Positions 34,954-42,454 of a DNA stretch of 64,000 nucleotides are shown in pieces. Source of the stretch: Thalassobaculum litoreum DSM 18839 (lineage in GTDB: Bacteria > Pseudomonadota > Alphaproteobacteria > Thalassobaculales > Thalassobaculaceae). Where the stretch lies: the NCBI RefSeq assembly GCF_900102465.1, contig NZ_FNBW01000014.1:62001-126000 (forward strand), in the 5' to 3' direction. The notes below the pieces were generated by a model, which worked only from the letters and a program-made list of their open reading frames with translations, was not told the DNA's origin and made no database searches. Within the stretch, counting starts at the first letter, position 1. Every line of letters begins with the position of its first letter. The position numbers and the translations under genes are program-made.

Positions 34954-36554
34954 GCCGGATCTCCCTGGGTACGACCTTGCGCGCGGATTTCGGACAGGGG
35001 CACGTTGGCCATCATCAGGCCGAGCGTGCGGTCGTCGGCCTCGTCGGCCGGCAGCTCGCCGACCAGGGCGCCGCCGCACATCACCAGGATGCGGTCGCTC
35101 AGTCCCATGATCTCGTCCAGCTCGACCGAGACCAGCAGGATGGCGGCGCCGGCATCGCGCATGGCGACGAGCTGGCGGTGGATGAACTCGATGGCGCCGA
35201 TATCGACGCCGCGGGTCGGCTGGCCGACCAGCAGGATCTTCGGATCGCCGTCCAGCTCGCGGGCCAGGACCAGCTTCTGCTGGTTGCCGCCGGAGAACAG
35301 GGAGGATTTCAGCGACGGGTCCGGCGGGCGGACGTCGAAGCCCTCCATCTTCGCCCGGCAGGCCTCCTCGATCGCGCCTGGATCGGTCAGCACGCCCGCG
35401 TTGTAGCGGTCGTCCGTGTGGTGGCCGAGGATCGCGCTCTCCTTGGCGTCGAAATCCATCACCATGCCCATGGCGTGGCGGTCCTCCGGTACATGGCCGA
35501 CTCCGGCTGCCCGCACCGCCGCCCCGTTGGATGGACGGTCGGGCGCGATCTCAAGATCGCCGAGCCGCACGGTGCCCGTCGTGGGGGCCCGCAGCCCGGC
35601 CAGCACCTCCAGCAGCTCGCTCTGGCCGTTGCCGGACACCCCGGCCAGGCCGACGATCTCGCCGGCCCGCACGGTGAAGGAGACGTCGTGCAGCCGGGTC
35701 ACTCCGGCGCTGTCGACCACGCCGAGACCGGCGACCGAGAGCAGCGGCGCCCCGGGACTGGCGGGACCCTTGTCGACCCGGAACAGCACCTTGCGGCCGA
35801 CCATCAGCTCGGCCAGTTCCCCGCGCGAGGTCTCCGCGGTCGGCCGGTGGGCGACCATCTCGCCGCGGCGCATCACCGAGACGGTGTCGGTGACCGCCAG
35901 GATCTCGCGCAGCTTGTGGGTGATCAGGATGACGGTGACGCCCTCGCGCTTCAGTTCACGCAGGATCTCGAAGAGCTGGTCGGTCTCCTGCGGCGTCAGC
36001 ACGCCGGTCGGCTCGTCCAGGATCAGGATGCGGGCGCCGCGATACAGCGCCTTCAGGATCTCCACCCGCTGCTGCAGACCGACGGGCAGCTCGCCGACGA
36101 TCGCATCCGGGTCGATCTCCAGCCCGTACTCGCGGCCCAGGCGCAGCAGCTCCGCTCGGGCGGCGCCGATGCCCGCTGCCAGCAGCGGTGCGCCCTCCGC
36201 CCCAAGCATGACGTTCTCCAGCACGGTGAAGGGCGGGACCAGCATGAAGTGCTGATGCACCATGCCGATGCCGGCGCGGATCGCGTCCTTGGCGTTGCGG
36301 ATCGTCACCCGCCGGCCGTCGATCCGGATCTCCCCCGAATCGGCCTCGTAGAAGCCGTAGAGGATGCTCATCAATGTGGATTTACCGGCGCCGTTCTCGC
36401 CGACGATGCCGTGGATCGTTCCCGGCGTAACCGACAGGGACACGTCGCGGTTTGCCTGGACCGGTCCGAACCGCTTCTCGATGCCGATCAGCTCGATGGC
36501 AGGGGAAGAGGACGGGACGGAGCGCGTGTCGGCCGTGTCTTCGGCGATGCTCAC
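34950..36554 (-). CDS. BMP-type ABC transporter twin ATPase
   Basis: A 534-residue protein with two ABC domains, as in nucleoside/simple-sugar importers (YufO/NupO-like). The first domain is complete: GENGAGKST near residue 53, a signature-like VGLQQR, ILILDEPT and THK. The second has a degenerate Walker A (GVSGNGQSE) and Walker B (LLVGQPT), but a good signature FSGGNQQK. This asymmetry is normal for the family. The start is a GTG at 36554 supported by GGAGGGGACGGA. It follows the binding-protein gene by 34 bases. Confidence 0.92.
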   Translation of the reverse strand: MSIAEDTADTRSVPSSSPAIELIGIEKRFGPVQANRDVSLSVTPGTIHGIVGENGAGKSTLMSILYGFYEADSGEIRIDGRRVTIRNAKDAIRAGIGMVHQHFMLVPPFTVLENVMLGAEGAPLLAAGIGAARAELLRLGREYGLEIDPDAIVGELPVGLQQRVEILKALYRGARILILDEPTGVLTPQETDQLFEILRELKREGVTVILITHKLREILAVTDTVSVMRRGEMVAHRPTAETSRGELAELMVGRKVLFRVDKGPASPGAPLLSVAGLGVVDSAGVTRLHDVSFTVRAGEIVGLAGVSGNGQSELLEVLAGLRAPTTGTVRLGDLEIAPDRPSNGAAVRAAGVGHVPEDRHAMGMVMDFDAKESAILGHHTDDRYNAGVLTDPGAIEEACRAKMEGFDVRPPDPSLKSSLFSGGNQQKLVLARELDGDPKILLVGQPTRGVDIGAIEFIHRQLVAMRDAGAAILLVSVELDEIMGLSDRILVMCGGALVGELPADEADDRTLGLMMANVPLSEIRAQGRTQGDPA

Positions 36555-36588
36555 TCCGTCCCCTCCACGTTTGCTGCGCTGCGCCGGC

Positions 36589-37602
36589 TCAGTGCGGGCA
36601 GGCGTTGTCGGACATGTAGTCGTGCACCGTGATCTTGCCGAGGCTGATGCTCGACTTGGCCAGCTCCACCTCGCGCTTCATCTCGCCGCTGATCAGATCC
36701 CGGTTGTTGTCGTCCAGCGCCCAGTCGACGCCGCCCTCGGCCAGGCCGAGATTCTGCACGCCGGTGGTGAACTTGTCGTTCGCCGCGTCGGAGAACGCCA
36801 TGTAGGCGGCCACGTCCACCCGCTTCAGCATCGAGGTCAGCATGGTGCCCGGATGCAGGTGGTTCTGGTTGCTGTCGACGCCGATCGCCAGCTTGCCGCT
36901 GTCGGCGGCCGCCTGGTAGACGCCGAGGCCGGTGCCGCCGGCGGCGGCGAAGATCACGTCGGCGCCCCGGTCGAACTGCGACTTGGCGAGCTCGCTGCCC
37001 TTGGTCGGGTCGTTCCAGGCCGACGGCGTGGTGCCGGTCATGTTCTGAAACACGTCGATGTCCGGATTGGCGTGCTTGGCACCCTGGACATAGCCGCAGG
37101 CGAAGCGGCGGATCAGCGGAATGTCCATGCCGCCGACGAATCCGATCTTGCCGCTCTTCGACGCCATGGCGGCGAGCATGCCGACCAGGAACGAGCCCTC
37201 ATGCTCCTTGAAGACGATGGAGCGCACGTTCGGCAGGTCGACCACGCTGTCGATGATGGCGAAGTTGGTGTCCGGATTGGCCTTGGCGACCTTCTCCATG
37301 GCCGGAGCCTGGGCGAAGCCGACGCCGAGCACCGGGTTGGCGCCGCGCTGTGCCATGCGGGCGATGGCCTGCTCGCGCTGGGTCTCGTTGGTGACCTCGA
37401 ACTCGCGGTAGTCGATGCCGGTCTCCGACTTGAACTTCTCGACGCCGTTATAGACGCCCTCGTTGAAGCTCTTGTCGAACTTGCCGCCCATGTCGAAAAC
37501 GACGGCGGGGGAAATGTCGGCCGCCAGGGCCGGGCCGGCCATCATGGTCAGCGCAACGGCGGCCCCCAGGAACGGATTCCGGCCGAGAAGACGAAGGTGC
37601 AT
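36589..37602 (-). CDS. BMP family nucleoside-binding lipoprotein/periplasmic protein
   Basis: A 337-residue substrate-binding protein of the BMP (PnrA/Med) family, first gene of the operon. A signal peptide of about 27 residues ends in GPALAA, with no lipobox cysteine, so it is a soluble periplasmic protein. The mature part begins with the family motif VVFDMGGKFDKSFNEGVYNG; later blocks are GVGFAQ, VFKEHEGSFLVGMLAA, GFVGGMDIP and GADVIFAAAGGTG. PnrA-type members bind purine nucleosides, in line with PNP encoded downstream. AGGGGAG precedes the ATG. Confidence 0.93.
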   Translation of the reverse strand: MHLRLLGRNPFLGAAVALTMMAGPALAADISPAVVFDMGGKFDKSFNEGVYNGVEKFKSETGIDYREFEVTNETQREQAIARMAQRGANPVLGVGFAQAPAMEKVAKANPDTNFAIIDSVVDLPNVRSIVFKEHEGSFLVGMLAAMASKSGKIGFVGGMDIPLIRRFACGYVQGAKHANPDIDVFQNMTGTTPSAWNDPTKGSELAKSQFDRGADVIFAAAGGTGLGVYQAAADSGKLAIGVDSNQNHLHPGTMLTSMLKRVDVAAYMAFSDAANDKFTTGVQNLGLAEGGVDWALDDNNRDLISGEMKREVELAKSSISLGKITVHDYMSDNACPH

Positions 37603-37672
37603 GGTGAGCTCCCCTGTTTGGGTCCGTCAAATCGACGGTTGAGGTGTAATCTATGCGAAATCATAAGGTGTT

Positions 37673-37714
37673 CCCAGCGTCTCGGGCCCAGCGTCTCGGG
37701 TCCAGCGTCTCGCG
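37673..37714. repeat. Three tandem 14-bp repeats in a divergent promoter region
   Basis: The unit CCCAGCGTCTCGGG occurs at 37673-37686 and 37687-37700, and as TCCAGCGTCTCGCG at 37701-37714. It lies in the 137 bases between the nucleoside operon and the DUF1491 gene. It could arise by replication slippage or bind a regulator; nothing in the sequence decides. Confidence 0.8.
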
Positions 37715-37739
37715 GGACGAACACAACGAAGAGGTTAGT

Positions 37740-38078
37740 GTGACGGAACCGCGACTCAAGGCAGGGATCATCGTGCAGGCGGCAATCCGTCAGGCCAGCG
37801 CGCGCGGCATATCGGCGACGGTGGTGCGCCATGGCGACGACGATGCCGGACAGGTCTTCGTGGTGGTCAACCGGGGGCGCGATATCGGCTTCGTCCTGCT
37901 GGCGCCGACCCGCGACTACGACAGCGGCAAGATGGTCTGGCGCCGCCCCCTGGGCGAGCATCCGCTGCCGGAATACGAGGTCGACGCCCATATCGAGAAG
38001 GAACGCCGCATCGATCCCGACCTCTGGGTGCTGGAGATCGAGGCGCGCGACGGCTGGCACCCGTTCGACGAGGGGTGA
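37740..38078 (+). CDS. DUF1491 family protein
   Basis: A 112-residue alphaproteobacterial protein of the DUF1491 family. It shows the internal AAIRQASARGISATVVRHGDDDAG and the C-terminal IEKERRIDPDLWVLEIEARDG. I use the GTG at 37740, with GAGG five bases before it. The longer frame from 37653 reads through the 14-bp tandem repeats and is unlikely to be translated. Function is unknown; no signal peptide or membrane segment is seen. Confidence 0.85.
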   Translation: MTEPRLKAGIIVQAAIRQASARGISATVVRHGDDDAGQVFVVVNRGRDIGFVLLAPTRDYDSGKMVWRRPLGEHPLPEYEVDAHIEKERRIDPDLWVLEIEARDGWHPFDEG

Positions 38079-38104
38079 AGGCGCTGCCGTCATAGTGACG
38101 GACG

Positions 38105-39016
38105 TCAGGATGACGGACGGAACCGGCCGGATAGCTGCAGCGCCACGATGCCGCCGAGCACCATCGCCGCGCCGACCCCCTGGGCCGCCGTCATCGCCTC
38201 GCCGAACAGCAGATAGGCCGCGACGATGGAGGTCACCGGCTGCAGGTTGTTCACGATGGAGCTGGTCTCCGCCCCGATCCGCGGAATCGAGGCGAAATAC
38301 AGCGGGATCGAGCAGCCCTGCAGCAGGATCACGCCGAGCGCGCCGAGCCAGCCGGCGGTGGTGACCGGCGCCGTCAGCCCGGTCGTCGCCGGCACGATGA
38401 TGCTCAGCGCGACGGCGGCCACCAGTGCCATGTGAAACATGATCACCAGGGTGTCCCGCCCGCCCATCGCCCGGCCGATCCAGGTGACGTTGACCGCGCA
38501 GGCGATGCCGGCCGACAGGCCGAGGAGCAGGCCGCGCGGATCGAGATGGTGGAAGCCTTCCCCCAGCATGACGGCGAGGCCGGCGAAGGCGGTCAGGAAG
38601 GCGGCGAGCCGCAGGGTACCGGGCCAGCGCCGGTCGAGCAGGGCGGTGAAGACGCTGACCAGCGGCGGGTAGACGAAGAACAGCAGGGCGGCGACGCCGA
38701 CCGGGATGAACTGCACGGCGCCGATATTGCCGAAGAACATATGGGCCAGCAGCAGCCCGAGCCCCAGGCAGTTCAGCCAGGCCGTGCGGTCGACCCGCAG
38801 GGAGCGGCCCGAGGCGAGGCACCACGCGCCCACCAGGGCGACTACGAACCAGGCCCGCACCAGGGCGACGGACTGGCCGTTGGTGCCGCCCTCGAAGGCG
38901 ATCCGGGCGACGGCGATGGCGAGGCCGAGCCCCACCGTCGCCGCCAGGGCGAGTGCGAAGCCGACGAGACGCCCGCGCCGACGCTCGGCGTCAGCTTCGG
39001 TCCCAGAAAGTGCCAT
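38105..39016 (-). CDS. EamA/DMT family transporter
   Basis: A 303-residue inner-membrane protein with about ten hydrophobic helices and two EamA repeats, of the drug/metabolite exporter superfamily. The second repeat is recognisable in PRIGAETSSIVNNLQPVTSIVAAYLLFGEAMT near residue 250. The ATG at 39016 overlaps the end of the epimerase gene by 26 bases, so they are probably translationally coupled. The substrate is unknown. Confidence 0.9.
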   Translation of the reverse strand: MALSGTEADAERRRGRLVGFALALAATVGLGLAIAVARIAFEGGTNGQSVALVRAWFVVALVGAWCLASGRSLRVDRTAWLNCLGLGLLLAHMFFGNIGAVQFIPVGVAALLFFVYPPLVSVFTALLDRRWPGTLRLAAFLTAFAGLAVMLGEGFHHLDPRGLLLGLSAGIACAVNVTWIGRAMGGRDTLVIMFHMALVAAVALSIIVPATTGLTAPVTTAGWLGALGVILLQGCSIPLYFASIPRIGAETSSIVNNLQPVTSIVAAYLLFGEAMTAAQGVGAAMVLGGIVALQLSGRFRPSS

Positions 39017-40001
39017 GGTCGCGGATCCAGCCGATGAAGTCGGCCATGGTCGCGGCAAGGTCGTCGGGCAGCCGGTGGCCGGCCTCGGTCGCCAGCCGGT
39101 CCGGCTTCATGGGGAAGCGGTCCTGGTCGGACCACAGGTTGACCGTCGCCGTCTCGCCGGGTTCGGCCAGGCGGTAGGAGAAGCCCGGGAACGCCTCGGC
39201 CAGCGGGGCGCACATGTCCATGACGCTGACCTGTCGGGCCGAAGTGACGTTGAACAGGTCGCTCTTCAGGGACCCGGTCGGCGTCGCCATCAAGGCCTGC
39301 AGGGCGCCGGCGACATGCCGGGAATAGGTCCAGTCCAGCGCGTCGCGCCGGTCGAAGATCGCGGTGCCGCCGGCGCGGGCCAGCAGGGCGGCCTGCATCG
39401 GCGCCGACAGGGTGTCGCGGGCACCGCTGTCGATCTCCCAGGCGCCGTAGATCGTCGACAGCCGCACCGAGCGGGTGTCCAGATCGGTCAGCTCGGCGTA
39501 GCGCCGCACCAGCCGCTCGGAGCCGAACTTGGTCATGCCGTAGATCTTGAACGGCTCCTCGCGGGTGCCGTACTCGTCCAGCGGGCCGCTCCAGCCGGTG
39601 TCGCCGAACGCGCCGGTGCCGTAGGCCGCTCCCGAGGAGATGTTGATCAGCCGCCTGGCCCCGGTCTTGGCGGCGGCCTTCAGGGTATGGGCGAGGCCGA
39701 CCAGGTTGACCTCGATCACGCTCTCCGGCGCCTCGCGCTCCCGGTCGGGGCCGGAGGTGACGGCGGCGCCGTAGAACACCTGGTCGACCCTGTGGTCGCC
39801 GATCGCCTGGGCGATGGGCTCGGCCTGGCGGATGTCGCCCTGGATCAGGGTGTAGGAGCCGGGCAGGGCGTCGAGCCGGGCCTTGGCCACCGGATGCAGC
39901 GGGTTGCGGTCGAACAGCACGACCTGCTGGCCGTCCTCCAGGTAGCGCTCGGCCACCGCGAGGCCGATGAAGCCGCATCCGCCGGCGATCAGGGTGGTCA
40001 T
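38991..40001 (-). CDS. NAD-dependent epimerase/dehydratase family protein
   Basis: A 336-residue extended SDR. The cofactor motif GGCGFIG lies at residues 7-13, the SSGAAYG region near 123 supplies the catalytic Ser, and YGMTK near 159 the catalytic Tyr and Lys. The family acts on nucleotide sugars or related carbonyl compounds. Its neighbours (EamA exporter downstream, cyclophilin upstream) do not reveal the substrate. Intergenic palindromes lie just upstream at 40048-40113. Confidence 0.88.
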   Translation of the reverse strand: MTTLIAGGCGFIGLAVAERYLEDGQQVVLFDRNPLHPVAKARLDALPGSYTLIQGDIRQAEPIAQAIGDHRVDQVFYGAAVTSGPDREREAPESVIEVNLVGLAHTLKAAAKTGARRLINISSGAAYGTGAFGDTGWSGPLDEYGTREEPFKIYGMTKFGSERLVRRYAELTDLDTRSVRLSTIYGAWEIDSGARDTLSAPMQAALLARAGGTAIFDRRDALDWTYSRHVAGALQALMATPTGSLKSDLFNVTSARQVSVMDMCAPLAEAFPGFSYRLAEPGETATVNLWSDQDRFPMKPDRLATEAGHRLPDDLAATMADFIGWIRDHGTFWDRS

Positions 40002-40047
40002 GGTCCGTCTCCGATGTGTGGATCACGTCCAACCAGCCTATCCCGTC

Positions 40048-40120
40048 GTCCTGACGAAAGTCAGGACCAAGATTCCGGCGGCGGTGCGCCGCTGTTCCTG
40101 ATTTGCATCAGGATGACGGG
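40048..40120. repeat. Two copies of the TCCTGA-type palindrome
   Basis: GTCCTGAC-GAAA-GTCAGGAC (40048-40067) and TCCTGAT-TTGC-ATCAGGA (40096-40113) lie in the 179-base gap upstream of the epimerase gene and downstream of the cyclophilin gene. They match the units at 1814 and 21110 and are part of the same dispersed family. Confidence 0.75.
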
Positions 40121-40180
40121 GGAGGGGCATCCGAACGGACCGCGCCCCGAGCAGGAACCCGCCCAGGACGCGGTCGACTG

Positions 40181-40717
40181 TTACTGCGTGTCCGCCTGGA
40201 CCTTCATCGAGACGATGCTGTCCGGGTTGCGCGGCGGCTCGCCGCGGGCGATGGCGTCCACATGCTCCATGCCGTCGGTCACCTGGCCCCACACGGTGTA
40301 CTGGCCGTTCAGGAACGAGCAGTCGTTGAAGCAGATGAAGAACTGGCTGTTGGCGCTGTGCGGCGCCTGGGTGCGGGCCATGCCGATGGTGCCGCGGCTG
40401 AAATTGGTGTCGGTGAACTCGGCGCGCAGGTCGTCCTTGTCGGAACCGCCCCGGCCGGTGCCGGTCGGGTCGCCGGTCTGGGCCATGAAGCCTTCGATCA
40501 CGCGGTGGAACACGACGCCGTCGTAGAAGCCCTCGCGCGTGAGCTCCTTGATGCGGTCGACGTGGTTCGGCGCCAGGTCGGGGCGCAGCTCGATGACCAC
40601 GGGCCCGTCCTTCAGCTCCATGATCAGCGTGTTCTCAGGACCGGCGGCGGCTGCCCCGTTGGTGTCGGTCGTCATGATCGCTCCGATAATGCTTGCGGCG
40701 AACGCCAGTCGGCGCAT
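40181..40717 (-). CDS. Cyclophilin-type peptidyl-prolyl cis-trans isomerase, probably exported
   Basis: A 178-residue PPIase that isomerises X-Pro bonds during folding. The core motifs are FHRVIEGFMAQTGDPTGTG, then RTQAPHSANSQFFI and the NGQYTVWGQV loop. The first 25 residues (MRRLAFAASIIGAIM, then polar and Ala-rich GAAAAG) look like a signal peptide, so a periplasmic location is likely. AAGGAGA precedes the ATG at 40717. It stands alone. Confidence 0.92.
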   Translation of the reverse strand: MRRLAFAASIIGAIMTTDTNGAAAAGPENTLIMELKDGPVVIELRPDLAPNHVDRIKELTREGFYDGVVFHRVIEGFMAQTGDPTGTGRGGSDKDDLRAEFTDTNFSRGTIGMARTQAPHSANSQFFICFNDCSFLNGQYTVWGQVTDGMEHVDAIARGEPPRNPDSIVSMKVQADTQ

Positions 40718-40909
40718 CGACGTCTCCTTCGGCTTAAGGGTGATCGGGTCATCCCCCCACGTGTCCCGCACCTTACCGAAGCGTGCCGTGCAGGCAAGCG
40801 CTGCTGCCGCCACGAGGGCTTTTCAACGGGTAACGGGCCGCCGCCGAACATGCCATGATGGTCAAAAGATCAAAAGAAGACCGAACAAGGGAGGAGGGTG
40901 CACGGGCGC

Positions 40910-42442
40910 ATGGCGACCGCCGTCCCATCCGCATTGCCCGACGCCGCCGGGACCAGCTTCGCGCAGCGCGCCGTCATCCTGGTATCGCTCACCTTCGTGA
41001 CGATGCTCTACACGATGACGGTGATGATCGCGAACGTGGCGCTGCCGAAGATGCAGGGCACCTTCGCCGCCACCACCGACCAGATCGCCCTGGTCGTCAC
41101 CTTCAACATCGTCGCCACGGCGGTGATGACGCCGGCCTCGGGCTGGCTCGCCTCGCGGTTCAGCCGGCGCTCGCTGATGTTCTGGTGTGCGGTCGGATTC
41201 ACTGCCGCGTCGTTCCTGTGCGGGGTGGCGCAGAGCCTGGAGGAGCTGGTGCTGTACCGCATCCTGCAGGGCGGGTTCGGCGCGCCGCTGGTGCCGCTGG
41301 CCCAGGCGACGATCCTGGACACTTTCCCGCGCCACCAGCACGGCACGGCGACGGCGGTGTTCTCCATGGGCGTGGTGTTCGGCCCGATCATCGGTCCGAC
41401 CGTCGGCGGCTTCCTGGCCGAGGAGCTGGGCTGGCGCTGGGTGTTCTTCCTGCTGGTACCGTTCGGGCTGATCGCCATCACCGCGATCACGGTGGTGATC
41501 CAGGACCGCCGGCGATCCAATGCGATGCGGCTGGACTGGTTCGGCTTCCTCACCCTGTCGGTGGCCATCGCCTCGTTCCAGTTCATGCTGGACCGGGGCC
41601 AGCGGCTCGACTGGTTCGAATCGCCGGAGATCATGATCGAGGCGATCGTCGCGGCGCTGGCCTTCTATCTGTTCCTGGCCCATGTGGCGACGGCGGAGAA
41701 GCCGTTCCTGAACCTCGCCATGTTCCGCGACCGGAACTACGCCATCGGCTGTACCATCATGTTCCTGTTCGGCATGATCCTGTGGACGCCGATGGTGCTG
41801 TTCCCGCCGATGATGGCGAACATCCAGGGCTATCCGGAGGCGGAGATCGGCGTGTTCATGGCCCTGCGCGGCCTGGGCACCCTGGTCGCCTCGGTGGTGA
41901 TGGCCTTCATCAACCGGCTGTTCGACCCGCGCCTGCTGCTGACCATCGGCTTTGTGCTTCAAGGGGTGGCCGCCGCCTATATGGGCGGGTTCGACATCAA
42001 CCTGTCGCCCTTCGCGCTGGCCTGGACCAGCCTGCTGGCCGGGTTCGGGGTCGGGTTCATCTGGGTGCCGATCACGCTGATCACTTTCCGCACCCTCGAC
42101 AAGGCCTTCATGAACGAGGCGACGGCGATCTACCACCTGATCCGCAATGTCGGCTCGTCGATCTTCATCTCGGTGACCATCGCGCTGGTCATCCGTACCA
42201 CGGCGGCCGGCTACACGGAGCTCGTGCCCTTCGTGTCGATCTTCGCCGAAGCGAACACGCTGTTCGGCCTGCGCGGCGACTGGCCGACCGACAGCGAGCG
42301 GGCGCTGGCCGGGCTGGGGGCGGAGATGCGGCGGCAGGCGGTGATGCTGGGCTACATCAACGCCTTCTACCTCTACGCCGCCACCTGCTTCGCCATCATC
42401 CCGTTCGTGTTCATGGTGAAGTACCGGCGCGCGGAGCGGTGA
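40910..42442 (+). CDS. DHA2 family MFS efflux transporter (EmrB/QacA type)
   Basis: A 510-residue multidrug-type proton antiporter with about 14 hydrophobic segments. Typical blocks are IANVALPKMQGTF near residue 38, FSRRSLMFW, the motif-C-like GVVFGPIIGPTVGGFL and LYRILQGGFGAPLVPL. AGGAGG at 40892-40897 lies 12 bases before the ATG at 40910; a GTG at 40898 is too close to it. No HlyD/EmrA partner is adjacent, unlike the system at 57857-60642. Substrate unknown. Confidence 0.9.
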   Translation: MATAVPSALPDAAGTSFAQRAVILVSLTFVTMLYTMTVMIANVALPKMQGTFAATTDQIALVVTFNIVATAVMTPASGWLASRFSRRSLMFWCAVGFTAASFLCGVAQSLEELVLYRILQGGFGAPLVPLAQATILDTFPRHQHGTATAVFSMGVVFGPIIGPTVGGFLAEELGWRWVFFLLVPFGLIAITAITVVIQDRRRSNAMRLDWFGFLTLSVAIASFQFMLDRGQRLDWFESPEIMIEAIVAALAFYLFLAHVATAEKPFLNLAMFRDRNYAIGCTIMFLFGMILWTPMVLFPPMMANIQGYPEAEIGVFMALRGLGTLVASVVMAFINRLFDPRLLLTIGFVLQGVAAAYMGGFDINLSPFALAWTSLLAGFGVGFIWVPITLITFRTLDKAFMNEATAIYHLIRNVGSSIFISVTIALVIRTTAAGYTELVPFVSIFAEANTLFGLRGDWPTDSERALAGLGAEMRRQAVMLGYINAFYLYAATCFAIIPFVFMVKYRRAER

Positions 42443-42454
42443 GGGCGGGGCCGG

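Noticed and set aside
37653-37739. Longer N-terminus for the DUF1491 protein
   Set aside because: It would translate the 14-bp tandem repeats; conservation and the ribosome site both point to the GTG at 37740.
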